Source: Locusta migratoria
Taxonomy: Eukaryota; Arthropoda; Insecta; Orthoptera; Acrididae
Direction: 5' to 3'
Assembly: GCA_026315105.1 (NCBI GenBank)
Contig: CM048750.1
Span: 269,133,151 to 269,197,150 of the forward strand
DNA length: 64,000 nucleotides
The position numbers and the translations under genes were made by a program. The notes beneath the pieces were generated by a model, which saw only the letters and a list, made by a program, of their open reading frames with translations, was not told the origin of the DNA and searched no databases. Position 1 is the stretch's first letter. Every line of letters starts with the position of its first letter. This document shows positions 11,661 through 24,822 of the stretch, piece after piece.

Positions 11661-12494
11661 ACTAGCTGAAAACCCAGCGTCGTCCGTGGTACTCATTCCA
11701 GTGTTACGTTAGTCCTTTTTCTCACTCTCTGTGCACCTTCACTTTTCATCTCTCTCTCTCTATCCATCTCTTCTACTTTTTGTGTCGGTTCAGCTTCTCC
11801 TCCCCTCATCTCCTGCCACCTGTATGTCACCATCCTTTTCATTCTAATCCTCTGCTTCTCTCTGCCCCTCTTCTCCCACCCCTTACTGTCTGTCTCCTCC
11901 TCGTCCTCCTATATATGAAAACATACACAATGCGCAAAGTTTCATGGTGACTGGTAAAACGGTGTCAAAGTCGCAAGGTACCTTACACCAAGCTAAACTC
12001 ATTGGCATGCAGATTATAAAAATATCCTTCATGAAAACATCCATTTATATGCCGACTTTCATGGTGACCTGTTAAATAGTTTGGATGTTTGTTGTAACTA
12101 CCCTCTGCCATGCACCGTACGGTGGTTTCCTGGTGCATTAATTCAGGGTATAAGCCATCTCCACTCCAAATTTCATTCAAATCTGCCCATCCATTTCAGG
12201 ATGAAGGAGTAGCAAATATTGTAAGGTACCAACCGCCACGCACCATACGGTGGCTTTCGAAATGTTGCTACCACTGTTACAAATTTCATTCATATCTGTC
12301 CAGCTATTTCAGCGTTAAGGCGTACTAACTGTAAAGCACCCACCTCCATACGCCATACGAAGTTTATTTTAGTATGTCTATAACCTACGCGCGAGTGCAA
12401 GCAATGAGTTGACACCGCATTCGGATGTACGGTATGGACGTGTATAAAATATGAACAAAAAGACAAACAAATATTAATTTTTATGTATTAGATA
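11661..12494 (+). repeat. Interspersed repeat starting ACTAGCTGAAAACCC, copy 2 of the pair
   Basis: Starts directly at the end of the previous element and runs to about 12494 (ends ATGTATTAGATA). Three internal blocks resemble each other: GCCATGCACCGTACGGTGG near 12107, ACGCACCATACGGTGGC near 12238 and ACGCCATACG near 12351. The elements at 31.5 and 33.7 kb carry a similar GTCATGCACCATACA. No coding potential. Confidence 0.6.
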
Positions 12495-14240
12495 TGTCCT
12501 GAAGTATGGGTCGTACAGTGATATAAGTTTGATGGCACATTTAGTGACACATATGGATACTATATGCAAAATATGTTGCGAAGACAGTCAGCAGTAATCT
12601 AGTAAAAGATCACAAGGTCATGCCTGAGGTGACGGTTTTGCATCTACAGCAAAACTGTTGTGAGCGGTAGACCTCTTTTCGTTTCATCATTTTGTATGTG
12701 TGCGTGTGAGGGGGGGGGGGGGGGGGCAGTTACAGAACGCTTCATAAACGTCCGAAATTACTTGAAAACTTTGTTGCAGGTCACTAACTACTCACATTTT
12801 CCAAAAATTGACGCATAAATGTGAGTATTCTCACGCAGGGGACATTCTATTGGAGAATATTTGGCCAAGCTACGAAGACTTCGCATTAGTTCCATCTGCA
12901 TGCAAGTACTTTACGGAATCATGAAATAAATGGTAGCAAACTTTCACATGAAATTGCTCACACATTGTAACTAAATCATATAAACGGTACTTCAGCCAAT
13001 TTACACGAGTGATAAATATTCTAGGGGACCTCCTTTAATATTCCTGGGAATCTTTATCCAATTTCCATCAAAAACAAAAACGGTAAGAATACAATTTACC
13101 TTCCAAAAAAGAAAAAGTGTTGTTAGGTAAGGACCGAATAGCAATGTGGTACGGAGTACATATTAAACTCTAGGTCCACCTGTAACTGGCAGGGTAGATC
13201 AGTTGATAGGTCAGAGGAAGGCAGAGGCATACCACCTCCAAATAGGACCATTTCTAGTAAAGCAATGTGGTGTTCAAACCAATACGCTTTATCTCTTTAG
13301 GCTACGACCTTCCTAAGACTGCTAGAAATGGATATGAGGGCATGGAATCGTCAAGGCGACAGATAGGAATAGGTTTAGATTTAATGGAATATCATCGCCA
13401 TGATTCCTCCATAGCCAACGTATTTCTTTCAAGAATGGGCGCAACCAGGAAATTATTCATTCTTGCGCCTGGAGGCGAAAACACATTTTATACAAGCAGA
13501 CTGTTTTCACACTGCAGACAGATTTCTTTTCCTGTATAATATACGAGTCAGACAAAAAATAAAAGTGCAAAGCGCAGCTCGACAAAGACATACATATTCA
13601 TACACTTGGAAACACGTACAGTGCATAATCTTTGAAGAGACGGACTCACCTTCGAGAGCACCCCATAATCCAGAGAAGTTCTATTATGATTCTGTTGCAC
13701 AATTTTAGCCGAACTGCGATACGTATCATTTCTATAGCTTCCGAATTATCTGTATATTCAAATCACTCCCGAACTGAAATAACCACATGCAGATGGGAAG
13801 CTGAATTCTGATCTTCTTTGATTAATTTGGAAAAAAAAAGTTTTAAGTGCTCAGCTGTATTCCACTTTATTATTCTTCAACTAGTTATGCATATAAAAAC
13901 AATTATCGGTGAAGTAAATGAAACAGGAATGACACAAAACAACATTATTAAGTTTGACATTGCTGTGTGGCCTATTGTGCTGAAGCGTGACATTCAGTAT
14001 ACCTTACAAAGAGCCATATAGTAAACTGATAAAATTACATACGTGATACAATCAATATGTTCTGAAACTGATCGTATGGCGGCGCACAGTGGGCCAGATT
14101 CTTGAAAAAGTGGCCAATAATGAAAACAAAAAGTTTATAAATATCAATTAAACATTGCCCAGAGACATATTTTGTATCGATATCTATTAAATACATTAAA
14201 CTAAATGTAATTGTAATTGTAAATGTAATTGTAATCATTA
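12495..14240. other. No gene recognised; G-run and dispersed repeat copy
   Basis: Holds a run of about 18 G at 12709-12726 and, at 13195-13310, copy 2 of the dispersed repeat first seen at 2215 (CATACCACCTCCAAATAGG, then GGTGTTCAAACCAATACG). The rest is AT-rich with no recognisable coding pattern. Confidence 0.5.
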
Positions 14241-14242
14241 AG

Positions 14243-14316
14243 TCTCGGTGGCTAAAGGCTTATGTCGTGTGCCTAGTAAGCAAGAGGTGCCGGGTTCGAA
14301 TCCCAGCCGTGGCATA
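14243..14316 (+). repeat. tRNA-like sequence (pseudo-tRNA or SINE head)
   Basis: A 73-74 base segment with an A-box-like GGTGGCTAAAGGC and a perfect B box GGGTTCGAATCCC. The acceptor ends (GTCTCGG with CCGTGGC) pair with one mismatch. The anticodon arm is poor, so I do not call a working tRNA. The SINE body found elsewhere does not follow it. Confidence 0.45.
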
Positions 14317-16180
14317 AATTTTAAGTGAATGCCCAAAATTCAGTTTAATATCTTTAACAAAAAGGTTTGTAGATGTGAATTTACGACTATCAGGTTGGCT
14401 TCAGCAAAGTTGTGACCAATTAATGCCGGCTGTATGGTTAACAAGATGTTCATTTGCTCGGTTTTATCTCAGATCAAATGAGGCAGTTCATTGTTAGCGT
14501 GCATGCAACTGTCCAGGCTACAAAAGCCGTATTGTTTATGAAGACAGTTATTTGTGTTTTGTGCAAGCCGAGCAAATACTTGGAGCGTGGAAGACATTCC
14601 AAGAGGTGTGTATTAATGAAAAACCATTTATATCACTATTAAATCATCAATTCTGCATGTTTATTATACAATTAACTTAATACAGGAAAAATGGAAGAAA
14701 AAATTGTAAGATGCACTTAAAACATAGAGATAAGTTACGAATTCCACGACATTCCGCTTTTTTTGCGTTGTGTCCACAAATGTATATTACTACTTCCGTA
14801 AATCAAGCTTCAAATCCTGCTACAAGTTGCTACTCTGGCTTTGATACACGTTTTTCTTAGTAAAATGTCATTGTTGAGACATCTTCAAAAATGATAATAG
14901 AATTAATTAATTACGCTATGCAACTGAACAATTTAAATTATAATTTATGCGAGAAACAGTGTAAAAAGTAAAATAATTATTAAAATCACTGAAAGTGTAA
15001 CATATATATTTTTTTTATTTCAGTTTCATCTGATGTAGCGTATTCCAAAATCGGATTTTCAAGGAAGATGGTTTTCTTTTAAAGTGTACGAAATAAATGT
15101 TTTTGAAATGAAATAATTAATTTTATATATTACATCATCTTCTATTCTCTGTTTGTTTCTTTCTAAAAACTTTCTACTTTTTTGTTATATGTTTCAACCA
15201 TTAACCACAACAATCCCTAATTTCTGACTTTTGTATAAATATGAATAAATAAATATTTTACATCATCTTGTATCCTCTGTTTGGTTCCTTCTAAACACTT
15301 TCTACTTCTTTGTTATATGTTTTAACTATTAACCACAATAACCCCTAAATACTATCTTTTATATAAAAATAAATAAATATAAATATGAGTAAACATGTCA
15401 ATGAATACTACATCAGATGTTGAACGCCATGTTGGATGCACCATTTGGATAAATTTTTGAACTCTTCATCAGCAACCTCAATAATTCCCTAATATTACTT
15501 TTACGTGAATAGAATTTCTGTGTTATTCATAGAACCCCCAATTTCAATCCGCCATTTTACTTTTTTCCCTTTTTGAAATTCTTCATCAGCAACATACATA
15601 TTTCCCGAAATATGACTTTTATATGAATAAAATGACAGTGGTGTACTTAGAACATATTTCACAGAGTCTAGCAATTAACTGTCTAGTATTTTCCAAATCT
15701 ATTAAAAATGTAGTAATATTGTGATAATTAACAACAAAATTTGAGTTAGCTTATAAATATGAAGTATAATATGTAACGCCTTATTTATTTTTTCATGAAT
15801 TAAATAATTTATAGTATGATTTGTATGCTGTGGAAAATTCATCAAAGAATCTCCGTTACTTATGACGAAAAATGTACCTATAACAAGAAATATACTGAAT
15901 AGTAAATGAAAAAATGATGGAATTTCACATGTAAAAGGAAATTTTTTGTTATATTTTCGAACTTGCAAAGCTATTAGTGTGGATGTTGAAACCTTCCTGT
16001 CCATGCTGACAAAGTTTATGAATCTATTATTAAAAGTGTAGGAAATGGAAATTAAAATGTCCTGTGTGATCACTTCTGCTCCAATTCGGCCCGTTTGACG
16101 GCCTAACCTCCCTCTTAGAGACGTATTTAGCCTAATAAATGTATGCTGTGTTTTGCCACTGCAGCGCAGTTTGGTCGACT
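14317..16180. other. AT-rich region with diverged direct duplications
   Basis: Two adjacent copies of about 125 bp lie at 15131-15255 and 15259-15376 (ACATCATCTTCTATTCTCTG and ACATCATCTTGTATCCTCTG starts). A second weaker pair is at about 15465-15550 and 15575-15660 (TTCTTCATCAGCAAC). A 123-codon minus-strand frame at 15702-16073 is AT-biased and hydrophobic, and I treat it as chance. Confidence 0.5.
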
Positions 16181-16183
16181 CGT

Positions 16184-17275
16184 GGAGGCATGGTTGGTTG
16201 TTTGGGATAGGGGGACCAAACTACTGAGGTTAACGGTCAAATTCAAATGTTCAAATGTTTGTATAGTCTATGGGACTTAACTACGGGGTCATCAGTCCCT
16301 AAACGTATGAACTACTTACGAACTAGGACAGCACAAATATCCATGTCCGAGGGGGGATTCGCACCCCCGACCGTAGTGGTCGTGCGGACCGTGGCTGGAG
16401 CGCCTTAGTCCCCTCGGCCACCGCGGCCGGCGGTTAACGGTCCCCCGGTGGGGAGGGGAAGGAGTGAAGATAGGAAGGGAGGGGAAGGGAACGGAAATGC
16501 AGGAAAGAAAGAAGAAAGGACTGCATTAGCTCGGGGCCCCGTGCTTGCCACGCACGTACTCACGAAAGAACAGTGAGTCCCCTGGGGTCGTGGAGACAAG
16601 TTAAGCCGCATAACTGTAGGTACAATTCACTCAAATTGCCAAAAAGTTAAAATGCCTTGTCCTATTCGGCCTCATGGAATGGTGTATGGTCAACGGCCGT
16701 GCCGCGGTCAATAGAAAGGTTCCCGCCAGATCACCGACTTTAGAACCGTCGGTCGTGGCCAGTACTTGTATCAGTAACCGTCCGGGTAGGTCATAGGCTG
16801 TTGGCAATTTATCCCTTTGCTCACGGCAGAGGGGACAGGATGGATGGTGGTGCAAAGTTCCTGATCACCAGTCTTTGCACCAATGTCCTGCATTAAATTC
16901 CAAACCTCTCCGCAGTGCCGCATGTAGTGAGGGCATGGGACGCAGTTGATGGTGACCCGTCCGTCGGATGGGGACGATAAGGTCGGCGGTTCCGTTAGTG
17001 CTTTTCGAGAGGAGTAGGCTATGTGCCGGCACCGGTTTCACCCTCCCCTTTTTCTCATCATCGCAACAAGAACACGACACTACACTACACATTACAGTCA
17101 CCTACACTAAGCATACACACTTCAGCACACAGTACTCACACTTCGCGAAGAAAGGTGCCTGCGGGCGCGGAAGATAGTGAAAACCTTTCAAATTAGGTGG
17201 TTGAACCTGGCCTTCAGGGTCTCCCATCCATTCATGCTATATGAGTTTACAGCTGTATGTTGCTACCTAGCAACA
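16184..17275. repeat. GC-richer repeat-like region split by a SINE
   Basis: The block with GGTTGTTTGGGATAGG and GACCAAACTACTGAGG (16195-16238) continues after the SINE as GGTCCCCCGGTGGGG. The unsplit phrase resembles a locust dispersed repeat I have in mind (memory only). From 16640 to 17170 base composition is more GC-rich than the neighbours, and I recognise no product there. Small frames at 16405-17177 are not supported. Confidence 0.4.
16239..16431 (-). repeat. tRNA-derived SINE (main family), antisense
   Basis: The complete body read in reverse ends CACCGCGGCCGGC at 16431. An 11 bp target duplication GGTTAACGGTC lies at 16228-16238 and 16432-16442. The B box carries a substitution (GATTCGCACCC on the plus strand). 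It has inserted into an older repeat, so it post-dates it. Confidence 0.92.
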
Positions 17276-17280
17276 ATATA

Positions 17281-18335
17281 CACTCCTGCCCATTATAATT
17301 GCTACACCACGAAGATGACGTGCTACAGACTCGAAATTTAACTGACAGGAAGAAGATGCTGTGATATGCAAATAATTAACTTTTCATAACATTCACACAA
17401 GGTTGACGCCGGTGGCGACACCTACAACGTGCTGACATGAGCAAAGTTTCCAACCGATTTCTCATACACAAACAGCGGTTGACCGGCGTTGCCTGGTGAA
17501 ACGTTGTTGTGATGCCTTCTATAAGGAGTAGAAATGCGTACCACCAAGTTTCCGACTTTGATAAAAGTCGGATTGTAGCGGATTATCGTATTGCGACATT
17601 GCTGCTCGCGTTGGTCGCGATCCAACGACTGTTAGCAGAATATGGAATCCGTGGGTTCAAGAGGGCAACACGGAACACTTTGCTGTATCCCAACGGCCTC
17701 GCATCACTTGCAGTCGAGATGACAGACGTCTTCTCCGCATGGCTGTAACCAATGGTGCAGCCACGTCTCGATCCCTCAGACAACAAATGACGACGTTTGA
17801 GAGACAACAACCATCTGCACGAACAGTTTGTTTGCAGCAACATGGACGATCAGCTCGGAGCCCATGGCTGCGGCTACACTTGACGCTGCGTCAAAGACAG
17901 GAGCGCCTGCGATGGTGTACGAAACGACGTACCTGGGAGCACGAATGGCAAAACGACATTTTATCGGATGGATCCAGGTTCTGTTTACACCATCAGGATG
18001 ATCGCTTCCGTATTTGGCGACATCGCGGTGAACGCACATTGCAAGCGTGTATTCGTCGTCGCCATACTGATGTATCCCGCGGCGTGCTAGTATGGGGTGC
18101 CATTAGTTACATGTCTCGGTCACCTCTTGTTCGCATCGACGATGTTATGAACAGTGGCTGTTACATTTAAGATGTGTTACGACCCGTGGTTCTACCCTTC
18201 ATTCGATCCCTGCGAAACCCTACATTTCAGTAGGATAATGCACGACCGCATGTTGCAGGTACTATATGGGTCTTTCTGGATACGGAAAATGTTCGACTAC
18301 TGCCCTGGCCAGCACATTATCCAGATATCTTGTAG
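17281..18335 (+). pseudogene. Tc1-like DNA transposon, 3'-truncated
   Basis: The left TIR begins directly after TA (17279-17280) with CACTCCTGCCCATTATAATT. Transposase pieces follow. The DNA-binding start is near 17524 (SDFDKSRIVADY), and the long central frame at 17739-18170 carries SARTVCLQQHG and the first catalytic region as ILSDGSRF (consensus SDESRF, so E is replaced by G). After a frameshift, the second catalytic D lies in QDNARPH near 18233. The sequence then departs from Tc1 at about 18335, before the third acidic residue, and no right TIR is present. Related to the copy at 39.0-42.1 kb. Confidence 0.85.
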
Positions 18336-19639
18336 GATGTCTGGCTTAGGGCCATAAGGTACCAGCTCGTAGGACACGTCACAAGTGGAATGGGTGGGAA
18401 AACATAACAGATGGTGTAGCATACTGCATTACTGCGAGAAATTGCGCCATGCTACCCAGAAACATTCTTATTGGGTGCCCCGCCCCTCTGTGTAACGGCC
18501 TCTCTACATTTCTTTAGTAATAAAAATTAGATAAACTAATGTATAGAAATTGAAATGATTTATTGTAAATATTATGTTTAACAGCTAGCTGGCAGGTTTA
18601 ACAGCTAGCTGGCAGGTTTAACAGCAAGTTGGCAGGCAGAGGCGTCGTAGTTCCTGCGGCACTATTCGCAGTAGGTGCCATATGGCGTGAGTGGGGTGGG
18701 TGGAAGATTCTGGAAGGCGGCTGCATGAGACTAGCCGTTACGCTGGGCAGCAGATATACTGAGATAACCCCGATAATATGGCGTGAAATGGGCAGTTTTT
18801 GTTTATTAATAATGGTTTATAAATAATTGTTGGTGGCATACGGACGTTAATAGCGGTCTGAGGATTATTAGTTTTATTTATTAGTAATTTTATTTTGTTT
18901 AATTGTGTATTAACAGAGAAACAGTTGAATTACGACTTGGTACATGAGCTATCACGAGAAATGCCGACAAGGTACGAAACAGTGAGGAGGCTGCGCGCCA
19001 TCGGTAGGCAGTCGCTGTTAGGACCTGTTCTGTACTGTACAAGTAGCAGCCATGCGTTCGGTGTCGATAATAATTCGTACTGGTTAGAGTAAAAGTTATA
19101 CATTTTTGACGTTGTATTATGGTGGCGTCGTTAATAAAACACCATAATTGGCATCCTACATTTTTATTTCAGGAAGCTGCCTACCCGTAAAGACTTGGAA
19201 ATTTTCAGCTCTAGCACTTACACAGATACTCCAGTGTGCTATCAATCTGCAAAGGGGACGTCAGCAACGAGAGCGGTTCTACAAAACCAGGTAGGAGCAG
19301 GGCCTAATAGTGTTCTCACCAAATCAACTAAAGAACGGGTTGGCTTACATATGTACATCGCGGATGGAAAGTGTGGGCTGGTAAGTCTGTACACCCCAGT
19401 TTTCCATCTTATAAGGCCTCAGGACTACAACTTAAGGCCTCAGGACTACAACTACACAGTAGAATAGGCTTGGGTCAAGGAAGGGAATCTTGCAAGGTAA
19501 GTTGCTTGGAAAGCCATTAGTAGCTAAGGAGACGACTTTCCAAAAACAATATCGTACCTCTTCAGAAACTGGACAATCAATTACTACCGTCGTTAACGAA
19601 TATTGAAGCCAATACTGTAAAACATGTAACTTTTTTTTA
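18336..19639. other. Unassigned region with small direct repeats
   Basis: Contains a 20 bp x 3 tandem repeat at 18576-18635 (GTTTAACAGCTAGCTGGCAG, third copy with two changes) and a 21 bp x 2 direct repeat at about 19412-19453 (TAAGGCCTCAGGACTACAAC). A polypyrimidine-AG (TTTTTATTTCAG, 19160-19171) looks like a splice acceptor, but no exon family is recognised. The sequence AAAGCCATTAGTAGCTA at about 19512 recurs at about 26185. Confidence 0.45.
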
Positions 19640-19810
19640 ACAATTTCGTATATCAGTCAATCGGTTGCGTAATTTTTAGGTGCTTGACCCATGTTTCGTT
19701 GCCACTAGGGATAACTTCATCAGAAGTATTTCGTAGTCGTCAAGCGGGCATGGACAGAACTGGTTGCACTTGTCGCGCCTGTCCGTCGGATATGACGCCC
19801 TCTAACTGGA
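19640..19810 (-). pseudogene. Possible mariner transposase scrap
   Basis: On the minus strand 19684-19730 reads SDEVIPSGNETWVKHLK, which resembles the mariner block TGDETWVxH around the first catalytic D (here replaced by N). The flanks are too decayed to confirm, and no TIRs were found. Confidence 0.4.
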
Positions 19811-20019
19811 GAATGAAAAGAGTCACCGTTCTATGCTTGTCCTTAAATAAAATTTTAATGTCTTACCTACATTTCATACCCAATTTTGTATACTTCAAAA
19901 TAAAACATACTCAAACTCCATGCAGTGCCTGTTTTCGTCTCTGAACTCTTTAAAATTTTGCACGAGTTACTGAATTTGATGTAGCACATTAACTGTAAGT
20001 TAGACTCTTTGTCGACTTT

Positions 20020-21260
20020 GACAAAAAAGTCGATGGAGGACACAGAAGAAGTTAGCGCAGGGTAGCGTTCTGGTTCCACTGCTCTTTAACATTTACATGA
20101 ATGACCAGCAACTCCGTCAAGGCACTCAAGGTTTTATATCTGCAGCAGACGACGGGGCCATTACTGCCAAAGGAAGTACCTTAGGAGACGGTGGAAAGCA
20201 AACTGTCGGAAGCCCTTGAAGAACTATTACAAGGAAAATCAACTCACACTTAACCAACAGAAAACCCAAACCGGTGCATTCCACCTGAGGAACAGACAAG
20301 CGACAAAGAAACTTCAAGTATCATGGGACGGAATATCGATAGTGCATTGTGCAACCCTAAAATATTTAGGCGTCATCTTAGATAGAACCCTCACATGCAG
20401 ACACCACTGCATGAACACTAAGCAGAAAGTAGCTGCAAGAAACAACATCGCAAACTAGCGGGCAGGGCATGGGGTGCAGAGCCCAGAACACTGAGGACCA
20501 TAACTCAAGCTTTGTGTTATTCAGCTGCGGAATATGCATGTCCTGTGTGGTACAATTCCAGTCATCCTAATTAAGTGGACATACCGCTTAACGAATCCTG
20601 CCGCATCGTCACAGGCTGCTTAAAGCCAACATCGAAGGATAAACTACACTGCCTAGCTGGTATTACACCCTCTAGTATTAGACGCAAAGTGGCTACCAGC
20701 AAACAGAAGATAAAATTAGTTACGTCTGTGGCGCACTCACTTTTCGGACAATAACCCGGTCATCATCTTAAATGAGTCAGCGCGCATAATATTGGAGTGT
20801 TTGAGATCCACGCAGAGAAGATTTACGCTCTCATAGGGATAGCTCCCACTAGCACACGGCGACAAGTAGCTGCCGAAGTGGAGCGGACAGATAATCGTCA
20901 CCAACAACAGCCAAGGCGGCTTCGCTCAAGAAGGGGCATCCTTTGGACATCAGAGCCAATGACGTCATTGTCTAAGAGAGGAGGCTTCAGCTATGGAAGG
21001 AGGCAACACCCAACACTGACTTGGCCCTTAAAGAACAACTTGCAGCTGGAGAAATAAATCCTTTACAACCTGGAAGGCTCTTAACAGACTGAAGACTGGG
21101 GTCTCAAATTGCAAGTTCGACCTTCCCAGATGGGCTACCTCGACGGGTAACCTGTGTGCGACTGTGGGAATGTCCAGACGGATGACCACTTACTGACGTG
21201 CCCAAATCACAGCACATGCTGTACCCCACTGGCTTAACAGCTAGCTAATGACAAGGCCAT
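20020..21260 (+). pseudogene. Non-LTR retrotransposon, RT C-terminal half and C-terminal CCHC-like region
   Basis: A run of frames codes for the RT palm and beyond: VPLLFNIYMNDQQL near 20070; SAADDGAITAKG near 20143 (catalytic FADD reduced to AADD); LKYLGVILDRTL near 20358; EYACPVWYNSSH near 20530; CLAGITPSSIRRK near 20653; then a C-terminal LNRLRTGVSNCKF and LCATVG / CGNVQTDDHLLTCPNH region near 21080-21210. The order matches jockey-like LINEs with a terminal cysteine-histidine motif. Several frameshifts and stops. It is 5'-truncated and the 3' end is not marked. Confidence 0.75.
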
Positions 21261-24200
21261 CTGCGTAACTGATTATTTTAAGTTATTACTTGGGCTCATA
21301 CTAGATTGTAATGGATGGTGTTCTAGACACGAAAAATAGACGTCCGCAACGACGCTATACCCGTTCCACATGACATGATGTAAACCGATTTTGCACACAC
21401 GAATTCTGCCTTGAGCAGGGCGAACGAATAACTTGTTTATTTAATATATTTCACTTATTTCACTTTCAACACTTGTAACTGTAATACTTTTCACTTTCAA
21501 AATAATACTGTTTCACTATCAACTTGAGCACTCCGCAATCCCTGATACGTACGTCCGACAGTTGTCACGGGGCAGAGGATACTGCTGTGCCGCCTGCGCT
21601 ACAACTAGCAAGCACCACAGTCTTAACATTGTGTTTGGTCTGAGAGGAGCTGTTTTATGCAACTATCGATCTTTGACTTTCCACACAAAGCAAAACATTT
21701 TACATAATCAAACAAGACATCATAAATAAATACAACTAGTACAACACATTGGACATAATTAAACAAGACATCATAAATAAATACAAGTAGTTAAAAAAAT
21801 AAACATTGACAACATTGTCTAATACAATATATATTATTTTGAACAGATGACAACAAGTCATTACGTTTACATTACTGTACATCATCAAAGAGGTGGCATT
21901 TATGTCACATAATAATTATGCAGACATTTCACATATTCTTAAATAAATAAATTTCTCAAAATATAGTTTTCATTCACTTAACATGTAAGGGTTACCTTAC
22001 ACCGGACGCTGTTCCGTTAATGTAGAAAGACTTCTGATGAAGACATAAGATGTGATTTGACTTGTCCTTCACTGCATATATGATACATCGTAATATACAT
22101 ATACATATTCTGGCAGTTGTTCTTCAAAATGAGTTGGCAGAATGTTTCAAAGTGGAGTATATGATAATTTTCATGTTCTTACTTCAAAGCTTACTGAACT
22201 AAAACAATCAATTTATAATTAAATAGAAAAGTTTTAACAAGGTATAGATACACACAATTGTCAGACTGCGAGTCAGCGACTGTGATGCTGTGGAACGACG
22301 GTTCCAGCGAGATTATCAAAATTAATCATGAGTTACTTCTCCCTAAAAGCCACCCACTTACGAAATACTCTCCCCTAATATCGCGCCTGGCAAATTAGCT
22401 GCAAATAATAAACTTCTAATGTAGCTTGATGTTCCGAGAAGAGTGCCGAATACTCAATAGAAATGAAAATGCTTATGTCCTGTTTGTAACATGGCAATAA
22501 TATGCAGATCAGAGTGTGAAGCTATTTTTTCTCAATTACCATTGAGACACAAAACTAAATTTATGAATGCTCTTCAGCTATGTGCATCCGTATTCATCAT
22601 AACCAGGTGAAAGACGGCTGTCTGCCGTCTTCCCTAGGTTTTTAACTTTGTAATTTATCTAAGCTCACTAGACGGGCCCATTTTGCTAAAAGAGAACCCC
22701 TTTCGTTAGGAGGCATGAGGAATAGCATTTCATTTCATGTTTTTAAATGTTTGTTTCTGTAATACTGTGTCAATATTGTTGGGATTTTATTATGCTAATA
22801 ATTTATCATTGTGTCTATGAATGTGGCAAGATAAACGGTTTCTCTGTGATGCAGACTGTCCCTGTGAGAATGTGTACTTGCTTTATTCTGTATGTGTGTG
22901 TATGAGAATCTTCTAGCATGGGAGTATGGGTGTATGTATGGGAATTTTCGTCGTCGGATGCTGGCTGCGCGCTTTGCATCTCTAATTTTCTTTCCTCCGT
23001 TGAGATGGTAGCCATTCGTTGTCTGATTTGTTAGACTTCAGATCTTAGGTTCGTTTTTCGAAATAAGTTTCTTCAATCATGTACAGAAATGTATTCAATT
23101 TCCATTCGATGATTTTGCATAGGTCAACGTGGTAAATATGCAACCAGTTCGGTTTGATAACGGCTGGGAATCGGTAACCTGTGTGAAGCTAACTGGCAGT
23201 GTACAACTCTGTTTAATTTCTTCTTAGCTTTGTGGAACGTGACTAATATAAGGGAATATTTTTATTCTGTGTAGTGCATGTGAAATATTTCTTACCGTTT
23301 CCTCCTTCCGTGAGTGATATGTACTCCATGTGGTGTGTTCTTAGAACAAAGCCTTCAGCTACCCCTGTGTCTGTTTTTAGGCCCTTCAGGCACGAAATCA
23401 TGTATGTATCAACCAGATTTTCTTTATTACATCGTGATCTCCTCTCCGTTTATTTCAAATTGCTGTTTCGTTTCCAAACTTGTACTTTGCATTCGGACTC
23501 CGTCAGTAAATTCTCTTCTAGCCTTATACGACCCCCTTTATTAGCTTGCTTATGAAATACTACGTATCTCTAGAGGCTGCATGTCGTATTTCTTAGTTGA
23601 TTTACTCCGACTTTGAATTTATTCCATTTTTCTTACTTTTGAAGACTGGATTTCGTCCATCCGTGTAAAACTTTCCCAATCGCGTCTAACTGTATTTCTT
23701 TAGCTTCCTTATCATATCCTACGCATTTCTAAGGGTTGCATGCCGTAGCTATTTTTTTATTTTTCCGAAATTGAATTTTTATATTCCGACTTCAAGGGTT
23801 TATAGCTAGTCACTTAAGTTCTCGCCACTGCTCACACACCAGTGCCTTGCTATCGTGTATTCTCGCTTCGTAATCTGTGATTCCGTTAGTATTTGTTGAA
23901 CTGAATGCGATCTTTAAGCACTTCGCCTTCACTGGGTTGCGAATGTGTAATGTAGCAGTCACGTGCCGTGTGTCTCAGTAATTCTGCATGCACACGGTTT
24001 GATTTGAATGGAAATTAATCTTTCTATTATCGCGTACCAAGTAAAGAAAGACCAGATCTACCTAGGAAGTTTATTTTTTTCTTGTGTTGTGTGGTACATC
24101 CTGGTACGCTGAATTTCGCCTACTATAGCGGCGCCTGCTTCTGCTTCGTATCAGACCGCTGAGTCGCTGAGTTGGGTGAGTTTCGCTTTCCTTCGTGCAT

Positions 24201-24780
24201 GTCAGTGGCTGAATGCTTGTTGATTGTCAATCCCTCCCCCGGCAATGATCAGTTCAGATTGCTTTACCTTAATTTTCAATGTAGGATGTATTTTTATTGT
24301 TTAACAAAATTGGTGCCCCCATTTGTTCATGAATTGTTGTCAGTAAAATTTTATTCCTTCCTCTGAATATTAGTTTGTGATTACCCTCCCTTCTTTATTT
24401 AATGTTCTTTTATTCAGTGATGAGAACAAATTCAGATGCATATTAGCATATTTTTAATTCCATTACGCTATTAATGTTCTCACAGCCACCTTGATGAAAT
24501 GTGGCTTGTATATTAATGATTGAGTGTAATTCTCGTGATCTACGACGAATGTTGGCCACCGTCTCCTTGTCTTCCTGCTGCTAAACTAAAGTTTGAGTCA
24601 GTTCTAAATTCTGGGCCAGGGAACAAGATTCTGTTGCAGGAAGTAGTCAGTAGTTCACGCGAATCCTTTAGCTAGTTTTACGGCCTGAGTTATGTGTTTA
24701 AAGGAAGCTTTTAACTGGCTCCCCTCAGCTAGAGTTAATTTTACAATTAACGGTGATCTTTCAAGCAATAAAGAAATTGA
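21261..24780. other. 3.5 kb with no recognised gene or repeat
   Basis: A low-homology stretch. 21700-21800 has a near-direct duplication (ACATAATTAAACAAGACATC and a similar block 60 bp upstream). 22608-22631 has a small perfect hairpin (AGACGGC / GCCGTCT). 23000-24780 is T-rich with short frames that lack coding character. It could be intron or intergenic DNA. Confidence 0.4.
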
Positions 24781-24822
24781 CAGCAGGAAAATATGTTATA
24801 TGTGGATGTACGACCATCTGTC

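Noticed and set aside
14243..14316. Functional tRNA gene
   Set aside because: B box is perfect but the anticodon arm does not fold well and the acceptor has a mismatch; kept only as tRNA-like relic.
15702..16073. 123-codon minus-strand open frame, hydrophobic, receptor-like
   Set aside because: Composition follows the local AT bias (Ile, Leu, Phe, Asn), no conserved motif, and it sits among non-coding duplications.
19680..19735. Hammerhead-like order on the minus strand (CTGATGA ... GAAACATGGGTC)
   Set aside because: The GAAACATGGGT part is explained as codons ETWV of a mariner transposase scrap, stem II is poor and stem I only three pairs. Treated as coincidence.
22608..22631. Small hairpin followed by T's as a terminator
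   Set aside because: Intrinsic terminators do not apply to a eukaryotic genome, and no gene precedes it.
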